Counted from the first letter of the stretch, positions 33,890 through 45,974 are shown. The stretch is 64,000 nt of DNA from Undaria pinnatifida (GCA_012845835.1 JABAKD010000012.1:10858213-10922212), one strand, 5' to 3'. Notes: a model not told the origin generated them from the letters alone. A program made the numbers and translations.

Positions 33890-35030
33890 GCATGCTAGGA
33901 TGTAGAGGTAACATTTTTAGGCCGTTTTTTTTTTCTGAATGACGGGGCCAAATTCGTCGGAAATAGACCACTTTGTTTTGCATGATATTCTCGTGTTGCG
34001 TACTTTTATAATGGGCTATGGGATTTTCCAGGGTAGTCCTCGGGAAAATTCCCGAGGTAATTTTCCCGTGCTGTACGTCGGTCCCGGTACTCGGCGGAAT
34101 ACCGTCATATTTGGGCAAACCGTGTACCGCCGAAGGCGGTACCGTCAAAGATCGAAAAACCGTCAACCGTTTGAAAAGTACCGTCATTTTGCAGCACCGC
34201 CATGAAAGTACCGTCAAATAAGCGAAGTACCGTTTCCCGTTTAGAAAAACCGTCATATTCAGAACCGTCAAAGATTGTAGGGTGATGGTTTTCATTGAAT
34301 GTTTTCATGTTTTAGGTTTTTTTGTTTTATTGTTTACAGTAGTAGTATTGTTTTATTGTCTTATTTTGGTGCTAAATGTCTAAATGTTGTTTCGCGTGAG
34401 GCTGGTGAGTTTGTCAGCTTGACGGTTCGACGATTTGTCTAGCCTCTATTCGTCCGTTCTATATAGGTATGCAGGAACATCAGCGGGGTGGTGCCGGCAT
34501 GCTTGATCGCCGCCCGGCAGGTACTGTCAAGTATTTCGTCATTCGTAATTATGTATTTATTTCTCAGTGGCGGAACCGTCATATTTCAGTACCCTCAAAA
34601 AAGTACCGTCAAATTTGGCAGTACCGGGACCGGTACCGTCGTTTTGCAGTACCGCCAAAAAAGTACCGTCAAATATCGAAAAACCGTCTACCGTCTAGAA
34701 AATACCGTCACTTTTCGATACCGCCGAAAAAGTACCGTCAAATTCGGCGATACCGTGTACCGCCAAAAAAGTGGTACCGTGAGAAATCGAAATACCGTCA
34801 ACCGTTTGAAATGTACCGTCATTTCGCAATACCGTCCGATCTGGTACCGTAAAAAAAAACGGTACCGAGGACTACCCTGGATTTTTCATTCATTCGGTAT
34901 GTAGCCGTTTTATTTTTCCCCAAAAAAATCAGTTTTTGCCTTCGAGAGGTCTCAATCAACCTCCCAAATCGAGGGGTAGTGTATTGAAAAAAAAAGTGGT
35001 GCATGCACCTCTATCGTAACATGCGTCGAA
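33890..35030. mobile_element. FB1 element, copy m, split by a hAT-like MITE
   Basis: Left half: GCATGCTAGGATGTAGAGG, CTGAATGACGGGGCC, TTTTGCATGATATTCTCG. Right half: ATTTTTCATTCATTCGGTAT, CCTCCCAAATCGAGG, CTATCGTAACATGCGTC. The 851-bp gap is a separate element. Confidence 0.8.
34029..34879. mobile_element. hAT-like MITE filled with an ACCGTCAA minisatellite
   Basis: A perfect 15-bp terminal inverted repeat, CAGGGTAGTCCTCGG, bounds the element. The flanks GGATTTTC and GATTTTTC could be an 8-bp target duplication with two mismatches. CAGGG ends and 8-bp duplications are hAT-superfamily traits. The interior is made of GTACCGTCAAA / GTACCGCCAAAAA / GTCAACCGTTTGAAA words in degenerate tandem, without a transposase. 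Confidence 0.75.
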
Positions 35031-35711
35031 AACTGGCTCCCCTGCCGCAATTTCATTGACCCTCGGCCCCGCGGAGGATGGGGAAAAACAGAGCTCACAC
35101 CACAGGTACAAGCTAATGCGCAATCCAGCCCTACCTGGCGTTTGTTTCCTTACGTATATATCGAGATGTGGTATAGCGTGAGGTAGCTAGCAGCTAGCTA
35201 GGCCTGCGTCCAAAGTGGGAATCGGATCTATTTCGGGCCGCTGAAATAAGAAAGGGCTCAACAACGGCAGAACAAAAACTACTACCAGGTACAACACATC
35301 TTTTTCCCCACACTTACTTTTTAAGGAAGGGGGGATTACTATAAAACCAACTAAAAAAAAAGTTTAGTATATAATAGTCTAGTCTAGTCTAATCAAAAAC
35401 CTCACGTACGTGTACATACTTTTTTACTTGGTTACATACATACACTAAATGTTCTCGATTCGCGCCTAGAAATCACAAACGCTCCGATTTTGTTTTTGTT
35501 CTTGACCTTTTTGGGAGGAGGGTACTCTCCGTTTTATGTATTTTTGATGTTCCCCTGTTGTCGAGCAGACTCAATAATAACGCTCAGTAAAATGATGTTA
35601 TATATAGTAGAAAACCCAGCCTGGGCCAAGATTCCTGTGTCTTGCCAGGTAATGACGGCGTAGTAGGTGTCGTCATGTAATGAATTTATTGTACATACGG
35701 TAGGGTGTTGA
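35031..35711. other. Intergenic, no gene recognised
   Basis: A small CTAGTCTAGTCTA run (35378) and short palindromes (TAGCTAGCAGCTAGCTAG). No coding signal. Confidence 0.4.
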
Positions 35712-36040
35712 CTGTATTAAGGTACTAGTGGGGTATTAGTCCGTTTGACCACTTACTCGCAAAAGGTTAACCAATTGCCTACCCAAACTAGACTAAGCCT
35801 TTACTCGTAACACTCCCCCCCCCCTGAAACGGCGGGATAGCAGGTCGCCCGGATATGCGGGCGGACGTACGTGCCAACATCCAAGCGGTCTCATTTCCTT
35901 GGGATATACCGGGGAGAGTGTTTTTCAAGTTCGACACTGGGGAAAGTCTGAAAAGATTTGTCATTGTGGATGGTGGGACTCGGTTAGCCAATTGCCTACT
36001 ACCCAAACGAGGGCTTATAGTCTAGTCTATACTCGTAGCA
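35712..36040 (-). mobile_element. TRIM-like element, copy C (internally deleted)
   Basis: The left terminal repeat (35712-35812) and interior (CGGCGGGATAGCAGGTCG, GGGGAGAGTGTTTTTCAAG, TTGTGGATGGTGGGACT) match copy A. The sequence then jumps to the last part of the second terminal repeat (TTAGCCAATTGCCTACTACC). The B-box core, primer-site-like segment and first half of that repeat are lost. Confidence 0.7.
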
Positions 36041-36299
36041 ACTGCCACCCAGCCAGGTATTGATTATAGGTTTGTTTGGTTCAGAATGAACGATTTTTGT
36101 TGAGAGACGAACGTTACCTAGCACAGAGTGACAAAGAACGGCCAGTATTATCATTGCCCTGACGTTCCTACCCACCGGAGTACGAGTACAGGCATGCATA
36201 GATACCTGGTAGTCGTATACGACCCTCAGCGAGAGGGTGGAGGGGCGCTTCGATCTGACAAGTCTTGTGCGCCGCGAACTCGCGAAACATTATCTCCAC

Positions 36300-36410
36300 T
36301 TGCGAAAGCAACTGAGTTAAATCGACGCACGACGCGTATGAAAATACGTGGAAGTGTGGTGAGCTCAAGCTTTATTTTTCCCCATCCGCCGGAGGATAAA
36401 GAAAAAAAAA
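36300..36410 (+). mobile_element. SINE-B, 5'-truncated copy with 10-bp target duplication
   Basis: 111 bp, starting TTGCGAAAGCAACTGAG and ending CCATCCGCCGGAGGATAAAG plus nine A. TTATCTCCAC occurs directly before (36290-36299) and directly after the tail (36411-36420). A longer copy at 46311-46538 continues beyond this 5' end, so truncation is real. These are marks of LINE-mediated retroposition. Confidence 0.85.
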
Positions 36411-36420
36411 TTATCTCCAC

Positions 36421-37559
36421 GGGAAATGCTTATCTGAGAAGAATGTGATACAAGTACGTACGTGTTAACAGATATTGCCCAGACCATCAGAAATATCTAC
36501 GCGACGTGCGTACGCGGGACGTCGGTACGTACGCATCGCTCTCGGAGACGAAGGGGGTTTCACCCTATGATACATTGGTTGGTTGCGTTTTATTGGGTCA
36601 GGGTTGGGGTTAGGGCATATAAAATTTAGAGAGTATATGTCAACCGTTTTCTGGAATACGTGGTAGGTACCCTCCAGCACAGCATGCCCTGTGCTGCAGT
36701 AGTGCCATGGGTATACAACTGCTCTATGTGTATAATAGTACCATGGGTACAGAGTAAAGCCATGGTTGGTGAAAAAGTGCGCACGAACATACTGGAGCTG
36801 ATCAGCTACCCGGCATCATCATTCATAGAACGGACACCGAGAAGTAGGTATCACAGGTAGGTGTTAGTGTTGGATATCGAAACAAAAATCATTTCGGTAC
36901 GACAAGGCCAAACAAAGTAACATCGATATCGGATCTAACGATAACGATAACGATAATTATCGTTACTACCGTACCGAAAAACCCAAAAAGTCGATAACGA
37001 CAACACGATGACGACAATGGAGGCGAAAGCAGGCGCAGAAAGCCCATACCATGTTCGTTCGTATTTTTTGGGGGTCGCGTCATCAACACGACGAGAGCCT
37101 GTAAGAAGATAACCCGTAAAAAAAAGTTAACACAACAGCAGCAGCAGGAAGTTCCCAGGACCAAGATATTCCAGGTTTTGGCTAGTCTGTAGTAGAGAGG
37201 TATATTCTTGTGTAGTCTTGTACTGGAAGCTATTAAACTGTCCCTCAGTAAGTATCAGGACGCAGCGACAGCAGTCACAACTCACTACACAACGTACATA
37301 ATGTCCCACATAACGTTGCCGTGGTGGTATGATTCGTCGGCACCTCTATTTTGCACGACACCGGGCACGATGTTACACGCATATATATCATGACACCACC
37401 ATTATCCAGTATGAATAGTTATACAAACTCCTTTTGCTTTATATTTAGACTACGCGTATGTATCTTCATCAGGAATATCTACCACTACTTACTGCTAAGT
37501 AACTACTACTTAGTACACTACTATTAATACTGTAATGTCCAGGTAATTTCCAACAATTT
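36421..37559. other. Intergenic, no gene recognised
   Basis: A GATAACGATAACGATAATTATCGTTA near-palindrome lies at 36938-36965, and a GGTTGGGGTTAGGG scrap at 36604. No gene. Confidence 0.4.
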
Positions 37560-38690
37560 AACTTGGATTCACCGGTGGGACGTCCGATGGGCCACGCAAT
37601 GGGACGTCCCGTGGGTATCCGACGACTCCATGGGACGTCTCACAGTAGCAATGGGTCCCATTCATGTTCTGTACTGTAGGATCTTATGGGGTATCCCAAT
37701 GGATACGTTGATCCCACAGATAGATAGGTTGTTCGAGACTCATGGGACGCCCCGTTGGAGTATGGGTGTGCTATCGTCTTTGACATCTTGTGGGCATCCC
37801 GATGGTATCCCATGGGGACATCCCAGGGACCATTCCCATTGTATATCGTAGTCTATATTACGCGATACTGCATATATAGACTACGAAGTTCGATACTCGA
37901 AGCCCTTTGTTTGGGACATACGACGTTCAACGGGTCCTCTAAGATCCCATAGTAGTGATTGTGTGGCATCTCATATCTGGTAGGAAGAAATTGCCTCGGG
38001 ACAACCCATGAGATACATGAGATCCCATACAGGCCGGCGGTCGCCCCGGTGGCGTATCAGGTTATCCTCGAGCCTGGTATAGGTCAGTTTCGTGAGTTCG
38101 AGCCCCACTGAGTGCATACTCGTGTAAATTCGTTGGGACTTTTTCTTGTGCACAAATTGACTTGCGGGAAGCGCGAGAGCGCGAGTTAGCAACATTTGAT
38201 GAAAAATCGACGAGCAGTGGGATTGCTGAACCCTGTGCGCGATAAAAATTGAAGGCAAGAACCGGGGAGGAGAAGGGATGACACCTGTGACCACGACTTG
38301 TCGAGAAGCTGGAAAGTGGGATCTCCGCATATACATCTCGTTGTATGGTCCCATAGATCCCATAGGATGCCCCCTTGGATTAATAATGGGATGACCAGGG
38401 GGTCAACGACGAGAAGGTCCATGATGTGTCGTTCATCCCGCCGGCACGGGGTAGTTATCCGCATGGTGTATCCCATGGGCACCCATGGGACTTCCTATGG
38501 GATGCCGCATAGGACTGGCGTCCTATTGGGCTTCGTATGGGATTTCTTTTGAACAAGACTTCTTATTATGGGATGTCAGATGGATATTCCATGCGACACC
38601 CTATTGGACATGCCGTGGGACATCCCATGAACACCCTATAGGATGTCCTACAAAGGGGTCATGCCATAGATAGGGTGTGGAGCTTCCCGT
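37560..38690. repeat. Palindromic ATGGGAYRTCCCAT-type minisatellite, locus 2
   Basis: Words such as GGGACGTCCCGTGGG, CCCATGGGAC, GGGATGTCC and GGGTATCCCAATGGATA recur in both orientations every 15-30 bp. SINE-A copy c (38039-38321) splits the array. Similar to 15770-16660. Confidence 0.7.
38039..38321 (+). mobile_element. SINE-A, copy c
   Basis: Head GGTCGCCCCGGTGGCGTATC, B-box GAGTTCGAGCCCC, body GGGACTTTTTCTTGTGCAC, AGCGCGAGAGCGCGAGTTAG, ending GTGACCACGACTTGTCGAGA then AGCTGGAAAG. No A-rich tail survives. Confidence 0.85.
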
Positions 38691-40107
38691 GGGAACTCCT
38701 AAGTTGCTGCAGTCTGTTTGCTGTGTTACTTGCCCCCCCCTGGGACGTTCGGCTTTTTCATCTTGTTTTATCGTATCATTATCGTTTATTTGATATTCGA
38801 AATCGTTGTCGAAACATCGAGCTTTTTTTAGGTTCGATAATAATTACCAGTATATTTTTTTGGTCGAACGATAGACTATATGGAAAGTTTCGGTACGACA
38901 TCTCCAACACTCACCAGTATAGTAGGTGTACGCGTACTGCTATGTGGTACAGGAACAACAACAGCACAACAACAACATGGATGAAGTGCTCTCTGTCAGC
39001 CCGAAAACATGTTGCTGCCGGTAGCACAGGAGAGCACACACAAGAAAAAAAGAAGAAAACGGAGCCAAAAACCTACCAGGTTACCTGTCTGTCTGTGTCC
39101 TATACATATATAGAAAGATCAAAACGAAAAAAGCGAGCGTTTGTGCTCCCTGCGAGGTAGCATTTAACTTGTGAGTGATCCCGGGCAGGCCAGTGTGTGT
39201 TGTCTTCGCGATAAACCGGTTATTTCTACCCAAAATGGTTCCAAGTTGTTAGTGTGATGTTATCAGCCACACCTTTTATTATTCGTACCCCGCTGCACGA
39301 TCTGCCAGTTATTTCCTGTTTTCTTCGTCAAAAACGGTATCATCGGTAGACGGGTGCCACCCCTCCCCGCCCTCCCCCAGCCCGCCCCTTTCTCCTGCTC
39401 TTTGTCGCCCTTCGTCTTGGCGTCCTCGTTTGTACCGTAACCAGATACTTCCCACCTCGACCCTACACCACCTCGCCATGAAACCACCCGCCGCCTTGAT
39501 GATCGCGCGGCATGCCACTTTATTATTACCTTATTTATTGCCAACATTGTTCTTAGCCGCGCCGTGGGCCATAGCAGCACGGCCTCTATCCCGAACAACA
39601 AAGAAAGTGGAGGCTCCCGTCGACCCCTCTTCGGCGTTATAAACACCGCAATGTAGTGTATCAGGCATTGGACCCAGATATATTTCCAAGGAGGAACCGT
39701 TTTTTTGTATGATACAAGATCGCAAAGACGTTTTTTACTGTAACTAATAATTAATTTAATGGTGGAGTTGTAACGAGGTTGTTCTGCTGTCACTTAGTTA
39801 TGGTTTATAGGCCGAGGCGCTGGAGCCGACTTGTCGGCCAAGTTACTCGGCCACACCACTATCTTGTCCATAGACTACTAAATAAAACGATCGCGAAGAC
39901 CGCGCGCGGTCTGATGTACGGAATACAAATGCACACTGCGCAGATTGTACGAGGCGGATTCGGGCGTCGAATATTTCGCCGCTACCGGCCAATCGGCAAA
40001 GCAAAGTTATTCGCGTTCAATAATTTTACCAGGTACGAAACACAACAAGTGCGTACTACTCGTAGGAATATACCGGGGGTATGACCTGTGAGCGAGCGAG
40101 AGTAGTA
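38691..40107. other. Intergenic; one signal-peptide-like short frame
   Basis: 39478-39642 (plus) encodes 54 residues with a hydrophobic N-terminus (ARHATLLLPYLLPTLFLAAP) ending APWAIAARPLS, reminiscent of a secretory signal, preceded by a C-rich stretch (39355-39425). No downstream exon was identified, so it is only a possible first exon or chance frame. Confidence 0.3.
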
Positions 40108-40322
40108 TATATATATAGTTTCCGCGTACAGACTGACTAAAATCATCCTGTTGACCCTGATAGCTACACTGTAGCTGTAAGGGGAGTCGCCGACCTATAT
40201 CCTTAATGAGGACACACAACTCGTAATGCGCGCGATCGGAGTATCACACACAGCTTGCAAAGATGAGTTTCGACGAAATCTTCGATCTCACAGCTGGAGT
40301 GTATTTTAATTTTTATAATATA
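40108..40322 (+). mobile_element. Repeat family A, right-end fragment
   Basis: AGTTTCCGCGTACAGACTGA, GTAGCTGTAAGGGGAGTCGC, CACAGCTTGCAAAGATGAG and TTCGATCTCACAGCTGGAG match the right end of A. Confidence 0.75.
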
Positions 40323-40588
40323 TATATATATATATTATGCTATGCCGCCACCGCCACCACCGCCGACGCTGCTGCTGCTGCTGCTGTTTGTTGCTGTTGG
40401 TGCTGGGGCTGTTCCTGCCTGGGCTCTCTATTGTACGCACCTCTTCTACACGAGTGAGCGGCGGAGGGAGCATCTATCAATCAATCGACCACGCCCTGTA
40501 CAAAAACAAGCTTTCTATAGACCTGTGATACGAGCCGCGAGCCGCGAGCCACCACGCGCATACCGTCTCGCGTTTATTTTTCCTTTCG

Positions 40589-40685
40589 ACACACGACGCG
40601 CGTATTAAAACACGTGGATTGAAGTGTGGTGAGCTTAAGCTTTATTTTTCCCCATCCGCCGGAGGGTGAAAAAAAGAAAAAAAAA
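40589..40685 (+). mobile_element. SINE-B, truncated copy with CTTTCG duplication
   Basis: 97 bp from ACACACGACGCGCG to a GAAAAAAAGAAAAAAAAA-type tail. CTTTCG is at 40583-40588 and again at 40686-40691. Confidence 0.75.
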
Positions 40686-40691
40686 CTTTCG

Positions 40692-43600
40692 GCGCCCCCA
40701 ACAACAGTACCCGGTCCCCAGCCCACAACTCACCGTCAACAACACATGATGAGACGTGCTGACCACACGAAACAACAGTCCTCACAAAACTTGATCAATA
40801 ATACCTATCAAACAGTTCCAGGAGGTTTACGACACATTCTAAGGCAACCATTTCACAAATGAAGAACACCCCACAGACCCCATAAACATCCTATAATCCA
40901 TCAAGAAAAATCTCAGAAACGGCATCCTGGTGCGCCGGTCCGCCAATCGCGGGTGCTACTTTGAAAGACGGAGGGTGTTTCAGGATATATCTGGAGCTTT
41001 TGGTGGGTCGGTTTTGCCGCGAATTTCTTTGCACAGTCCAGCAGCAGCAGCAAGCACCACACTCAACTCGTCGCATGCTGCAATAGCAACCGCCAGAAAA
41101 TACAGCGCGGGTGATACCCACAACTCAGCCTCCACCGCCACATCACCCCTGACCGTGGATTATCCGCTCAGCTCTTCACCTACTTGGAGCTGCTCTGCCT
41201 TCCCCCCACCCCCCGCCCGCCCGCTGGTACTCACTACTGGTTCTTCGCAAGAAAAGCTGGAACACATTTAATAAGAGGAGCAGAGAACAGAACCTTGTTT
41301 GTTTTGTTGTTCCCGGGATACTCAAGCCACAAACCGCCGTGCGACATTTGCCGCAGAGCCCACGGCCTGGCCAGGATACAGGCTCTTTCTGGGCACAGCA
41401 AAGAGCGGAGTGGGGGAGGGAAAAGCACCTACTCCTGCCAACAGCCCACGCACGCCAAACTTCTACGCCATCCAGGGAGAGCATTCGAGGTGAGGGAGCG
41501 CGCTATCGCCAAGCTGTGTTCATGCAGTTCTCCCGGCCTACCGGGCAGTCGTATAATAATACTTGATTAAGATATAGACTAGGGTTGATCATATTCCGTC
41601 GTTGTTTCCTAGAGATATAGACTAGACAAGTCTAGTCTATTATAAACTAAATGATGAACCAGGTATTAACACCTCCTGGTACTCGTACATGGATCTAATC
41701 TGGATGGGATTCTAGTTTTGCCTTTTTTTGCTGATGTCTCGTAGAGCACTCGACTATTATTACCAGGTATAACTCAGCGCATTTTTATCACGAGCCAGCA
41801 GGTCCACCCAGAGCACCTGTCACATGGATGTGGTTGTATATACTAGTTGGTGAGATGTGCTGCGAAGACAGATAGACGATGTAGCAGGAGGCGGATGCTC
41901 TGCAGTTGCGTTCCTATACTCGGTTCATGGGCAGAGTGAGGACAAATAAGCAAGAAGCAGCTAGCTGCAGCTGGCAGCAGAATGTTTGCCTCAAAAAAAA
42001 GGAGGAGGAAGACTCAGAAAAGAGGGAATTATTTGCTGCTCTAAAAATGCGAGTGAAATTGCTTGCCACGGGTCAAGGTCCCGAGTTCCGACCACCCCGT
42101 CATATTCCAGCCCACCCGAACACGACGAACACCAACGAGCACGAACACACGAACAGCTGCTGCTGCTGCTGCTGCCGTCGGTCTACGCAAACCCCTCTCT
42201 GTGCACATCAGATATGAGCAGCAAGCAGAGCAACACACACAAAGCGAGCGCAGCAAGCGAGATGTCATCGATGTTGTGGAGCCTCTACAACGAACGATAC
42301 CAAGCGACGCGAGCGCAACTAAAGGCACATATTTTTATTCGCCATCATAAATAGGTACATCCTGTCCCACACATAACTATATATATGTCACTTTCTGTAT
42401 CTCCGAAATCCTGAATCCGTCGGGTACGAGTAGTGCCAGCCAGCAGCATGGCAGCGGCGGCTTTGTTTAGTTTTGGCGTGACGTGCTGCTGCTGGCTTTT
42501 GCTAAAACTGTATCAGTACGGAGCTGCGGGGACTGGCACGTATATTGTCGTATCATGCCAAACGTGGAGAAAAAACGCGGCATCTGCGAGTCAAGTCGTT
42601 TTTCATAATACTGCTGTAGACTATATCGATCGACGATCTCATCGCGACTCATATATTTGCAAGCTTTGTGTGTCCGATCAGCGAATAATAATGTATCCGA
42701 CGCGGAAACATACGCTAAGAGAAGCACGTCGTCAACGCGTCTTTACGCGGAAGGAGCGACCACACATAGATAGCTCCATGCACGCTGTAACAACAGCACA
42801 GCACGGCAGCAGCAGCAGACCGTCCATGATTTACCAGGGTCATGTGATCCAAGTCAAAGTCGAGCAATGGCAGTAGGCAACCACACCAGCAGAAAAAAAC
42901 GAAAAAACCACGGGCACAGGCACCATCAGCAGCGTTTGCCCAGCAATAACTACTCCGTATTAATAGAGCGCTGTGGAAGCGACAGGCAGTGAATTCCGGT
43001 ACTGTAGGTCGGGAAGCGCCAAATACACAAGCGAATGAAACGAACAATGAAAACGTCCCGCCTTATTATTGAAGAGGCGCGTTTTTCGTACGCGGCGGAC
43101 CACGGGCGCCGGACCTAGATGGCTGAGGCTCTCACCACCTGCCTCCCACCATAAAAATCCTTCATGCATGCATGCTTAATTGCATTCGCTCTGTATGTAG
43201 CTCGGTGATTTCTCGTACTTAAACACGCGAGCGAACACACACGCGGCACTGCAGCAGCAGCAGCAGTATAGCGATTGAAATTTTTACCTGATCCCAGGGT
43301 AATGTTTCTGGATCATCATGCGTTACGCGGTGTTGCTATATCATTCAGGGCACGGGCCTGGCTTTTGCTTCTTCTGTGCTGTCTGTCGGTGTTTCTTTTT
43401 CGTTTTGGTCCTGTCCTGGGCGGCGGTGGCGGTGGATGGACTTCACGAAAGGTACACCAGAAAAAACCTGCTCTTTTCGTCGATCTCTGCAGGGAAACAA
43501 TTTATTTCCTAGACATTACACTCCCCAAGTACTTTTTTCCCCCTCCCGAAGCATGGTTACTGAAAAACGTGTCCAACAAATAATTAGTACTGTACGTACA

Positions 43601-44064
43601 CTCGCACACTGTACACTCGTACTCTGGTATTAATTTGATTTTTGTTTCAACATTTTTCTTAGACACCGATAGACGGCATAGACTAAAGTCTAGACTATAT
43701 ATCGAGGTGTTGTGATGCGCTATTTTTGCATGTGCATTGTGAGCTTGCCTCGTGATTATGGTGGTGTGGGGTGTCGTCGTCGTCGTGGGGTGGTGATGTC
43801 GGCGGTGTTGGTGCCTCGTGGTGATGTTACGGGCCTCCTGCTCCCTTGCAACGCGGAGCAAATACATACATACATGTTGTGCGCAAGACGTACAAATAAA
43901 ATAGAGGCGGCGGCAGTAAGTAAATCGAGTGAATGTTTTTTTTCAACCTTACTCCTCCTACTGCACCACCGTTGTTGTTGCACCACCGTACAAAATAGTC
44001 TACATCTGTGCCATTTGTGCGGCGGGGGAAAGTAGCGGAGATCGAGTACGAGGTATATACATAC
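40692..44064. other. Long region without recognised gene or repeat family
   Basis: More balanced composition, CAG/CTG runs (40370, 42160, 42810, 43250) and many overlapping frames (40930-41271, 41184-41570, 42433-42876, 43275-43583). None contains a recognisable domain. This is the largest unique-looking stretch and could hide short exons. Confidence 0.35.
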
Positions 44065-44571
44065 ATATATAAACTTCCCCCCCCCCGCTCCCTCTTGTTC
44101 AAACCCATGCCCCCACGCCCTTAAAAACTCCGCCCTCCCCTCACCGGTTATTATACGACTTACAGGATACACTAGCTCGATAGACTTATGCATTTCTTTC
44201 CACAGCTGTTAGGTTTTGTCCCCCTCACAAACGGGTTTTATAGTTTCTGTGCACAGACTAACATCACCCTGTTGACCTTGAAAGCTACACTGCTGTAGTA
44301 GTACCACCTTGGGTTGTGTGTGTTTTTCCCTGGGGTATTCCTCAGCTCCAGAGTGACTGGAGCCTGTCCTGTGACCACGGACTTGATTATGCGAGTTAGT
44401 GTGAGAACAACAACAACAACAACAACAACAAGTTCCAAGGAGAGTCGCCCACCTGTGTATACACACAACCCGTAATACGCGCGATCGGAGTATCACACAC
44501 AGCTTGCAAAGATGAATTTCGACAAAATCTTCGATCTCACAGCTGGAGTGTATTTTTATTTCTAGAATATA
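44065..44571 (+). mobile_element. Repeat family A, copy with CAA element inserted
   Basis: CTCCCTCTTGTTCAAACCCA, CTCACCGGTTATTATACGAC, GACTAACATCACCCTGTTGA and AAGCTACACTG; then the CAA element; then GTTCCAAGGAGAGTCGCCC and TCTTCGATCTCACAGCTGG. Confidence 0.75.
44302..44431 (+). mobile_element. CAA-tailed short repeat, copy 3, nested in A
   Basis: TACCACCTTGGGTTGTGTG through ATGCGAGTTAGTGTGAGAAC and (CAA) of about 8 units. It lies between the CTGTAG and GTTCCAAGG words that are adjacent in intact A copies. Confidence 0.75.
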
Positions 44572-44635
44572 GACTAGTCTACGTATGGACTTAGTCAAGA
44601 CTATATACGGTCGCGGTATGGTCTAGTCTATATAC

Positions 44636-44958
44636 GGTCGCCTCGGTGGCGTATCAGGTTATCGTCGACCCTGGTACAATAGGTCGTTTTCGAGAGTTCG
44701 AGTCCCGCCGAGTGCATACTTGTATGAATTCGAAGGGACTTTTTCTTGTGCACAAATTGATTTGCGGAAAGCGCGAGAGCGTGAGTTATTAATAGCAACA
44801 TTTGATGAAAAATCGACGAGCAGTGATGGGATTGCTGAACCCTATGCGCAATAAAAATTGAAACCAAGAACCGGGGCGGAGAAGGGACGACATCTGTGAC
44901 CACGGCTATTGTCCACAAGCTGGAAAGTAGAAGTGTGTGGGAAAAAAGAAAAAAAAAA
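44636..44958 (+). mobile_element. SINE-A, copy d (full length with A-rich tail)
   Basis: Head GGTCGCCTCGGTGGCGTATC, B-box GAGTTCGAGTCCC, body AGCGCGAGAGCGTGAGTTAT and ATTGCTGAACCCTATGCGC, tail GAAAAAAGAAAAAAAAAA. Confidence 0.85.
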
Positions 44959-45036
44959 CGTACATAGAAGGGGGATCGCGCCCAAGCAGAGGGGAAAGAG
45001 CTTTTGGTTCGAATGTATCGCCCGCGCGCAGCGGGA

Positions 45037-45165
45037 TCGCCCGATCGGTCGCTCGGTCGCTCGGTCGGTCGACCTCGTCAAGAGGTTGTTGGTAGGTGTC
45101 GACGACCGTGGGCCGAGGTTGTCGCTCGCGCGTCGCTCGGTCGGTCGGGCGGTCGCCGTTGTATG
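45037..45165. repeat. GGTCGCTC low-complexity block
   Basis: CGATCGGTCGCTCGGTCGCT and CGCGTCGCTCGGTCGGTCGG repeat with high CpG density, unusual for this neighbourhood. Confidence 0.7.
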
Positions 45166-45582
45166 TAGTATGCGGATATTAGAGACTACATGGTATGTGT
45201 CGTGAACCGAACGAAGCTCCGATGTTTTGTCCCGTGTTGCGTTTTTTGTAACTGCGGTGCTATCCTGTCTCTCCCCAGTACATTCTACCTGGTAGGTTGT
45301 TTATTGCTTTCCCCAGGAACTCACGTATATCTACCTTCCAAGCGAAGAATCTCTCGCGCGCGACGGACGCTCTCGTCGATGCAGACGATCTCACTTCTTT
45401 GTTTGCTGTTTACACGACGACACGAACGAGTACGCGAGACGGCGAGAACAAGGACTCCTGGGGTTATATTTCCAACTACTTTTACGAGCGTAGTTCGACT
45501 TTATATCTCCACTGGCTCGCTTGCTACCCTGCTAGCTGTGCGTCTTCAAATTTCAGACACCCATTTTATCAGTATTTCATGA

Positions 45583-45718
45583 CGTTGTTGTTGTTGTTGT
45601 TCTAACGTTAACTCGCATAATCAACTCCGTGGCCACAGGACAGGCTCCACCCACTCTGGAGTGGAGGAATACCCTCATCACGAAAAAAAACACAAAACCA
45701 AAAGTGGTACACGCATAT
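45583..45718 (-). mobile_element. CAA-tailed short repeat, copy 4
   Basis: GTTGTTGTTGTTGTTGTT then TCCGTGGCCACAGGACAGGC and CACAAAACCAAAAGTGGTAC. Minus orientation. Confidence 0.75.
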
Positions 45719-45974
45719 ATATAGCATACGTAGCTGATGCAGCTGATGCCTCCGCAAAAAATAAAAAAGAAATCGGGAGTCAGCCTACGACGTGACAGGT
45801 TCATACTACATACAGTACTAGTACAGTAACATACGTCTCACTACTCGCGCCTGAAAAAGCCCGACTACACCGCTTGCTACACAGAAAAGACTCCCACGAC
45901 GTACTGGCATATATTTAAAAAAAAAAAATACACGTGGTACCTATCACTTCGCATACGCACGTCAGACTCAAGTC

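Noticed and set aside
38039-38115. SINE-A head tested as a tRNA gene
   Set aside because: It repeats with the same long non-tRNA body in other copies and the acceptor stem does not close.
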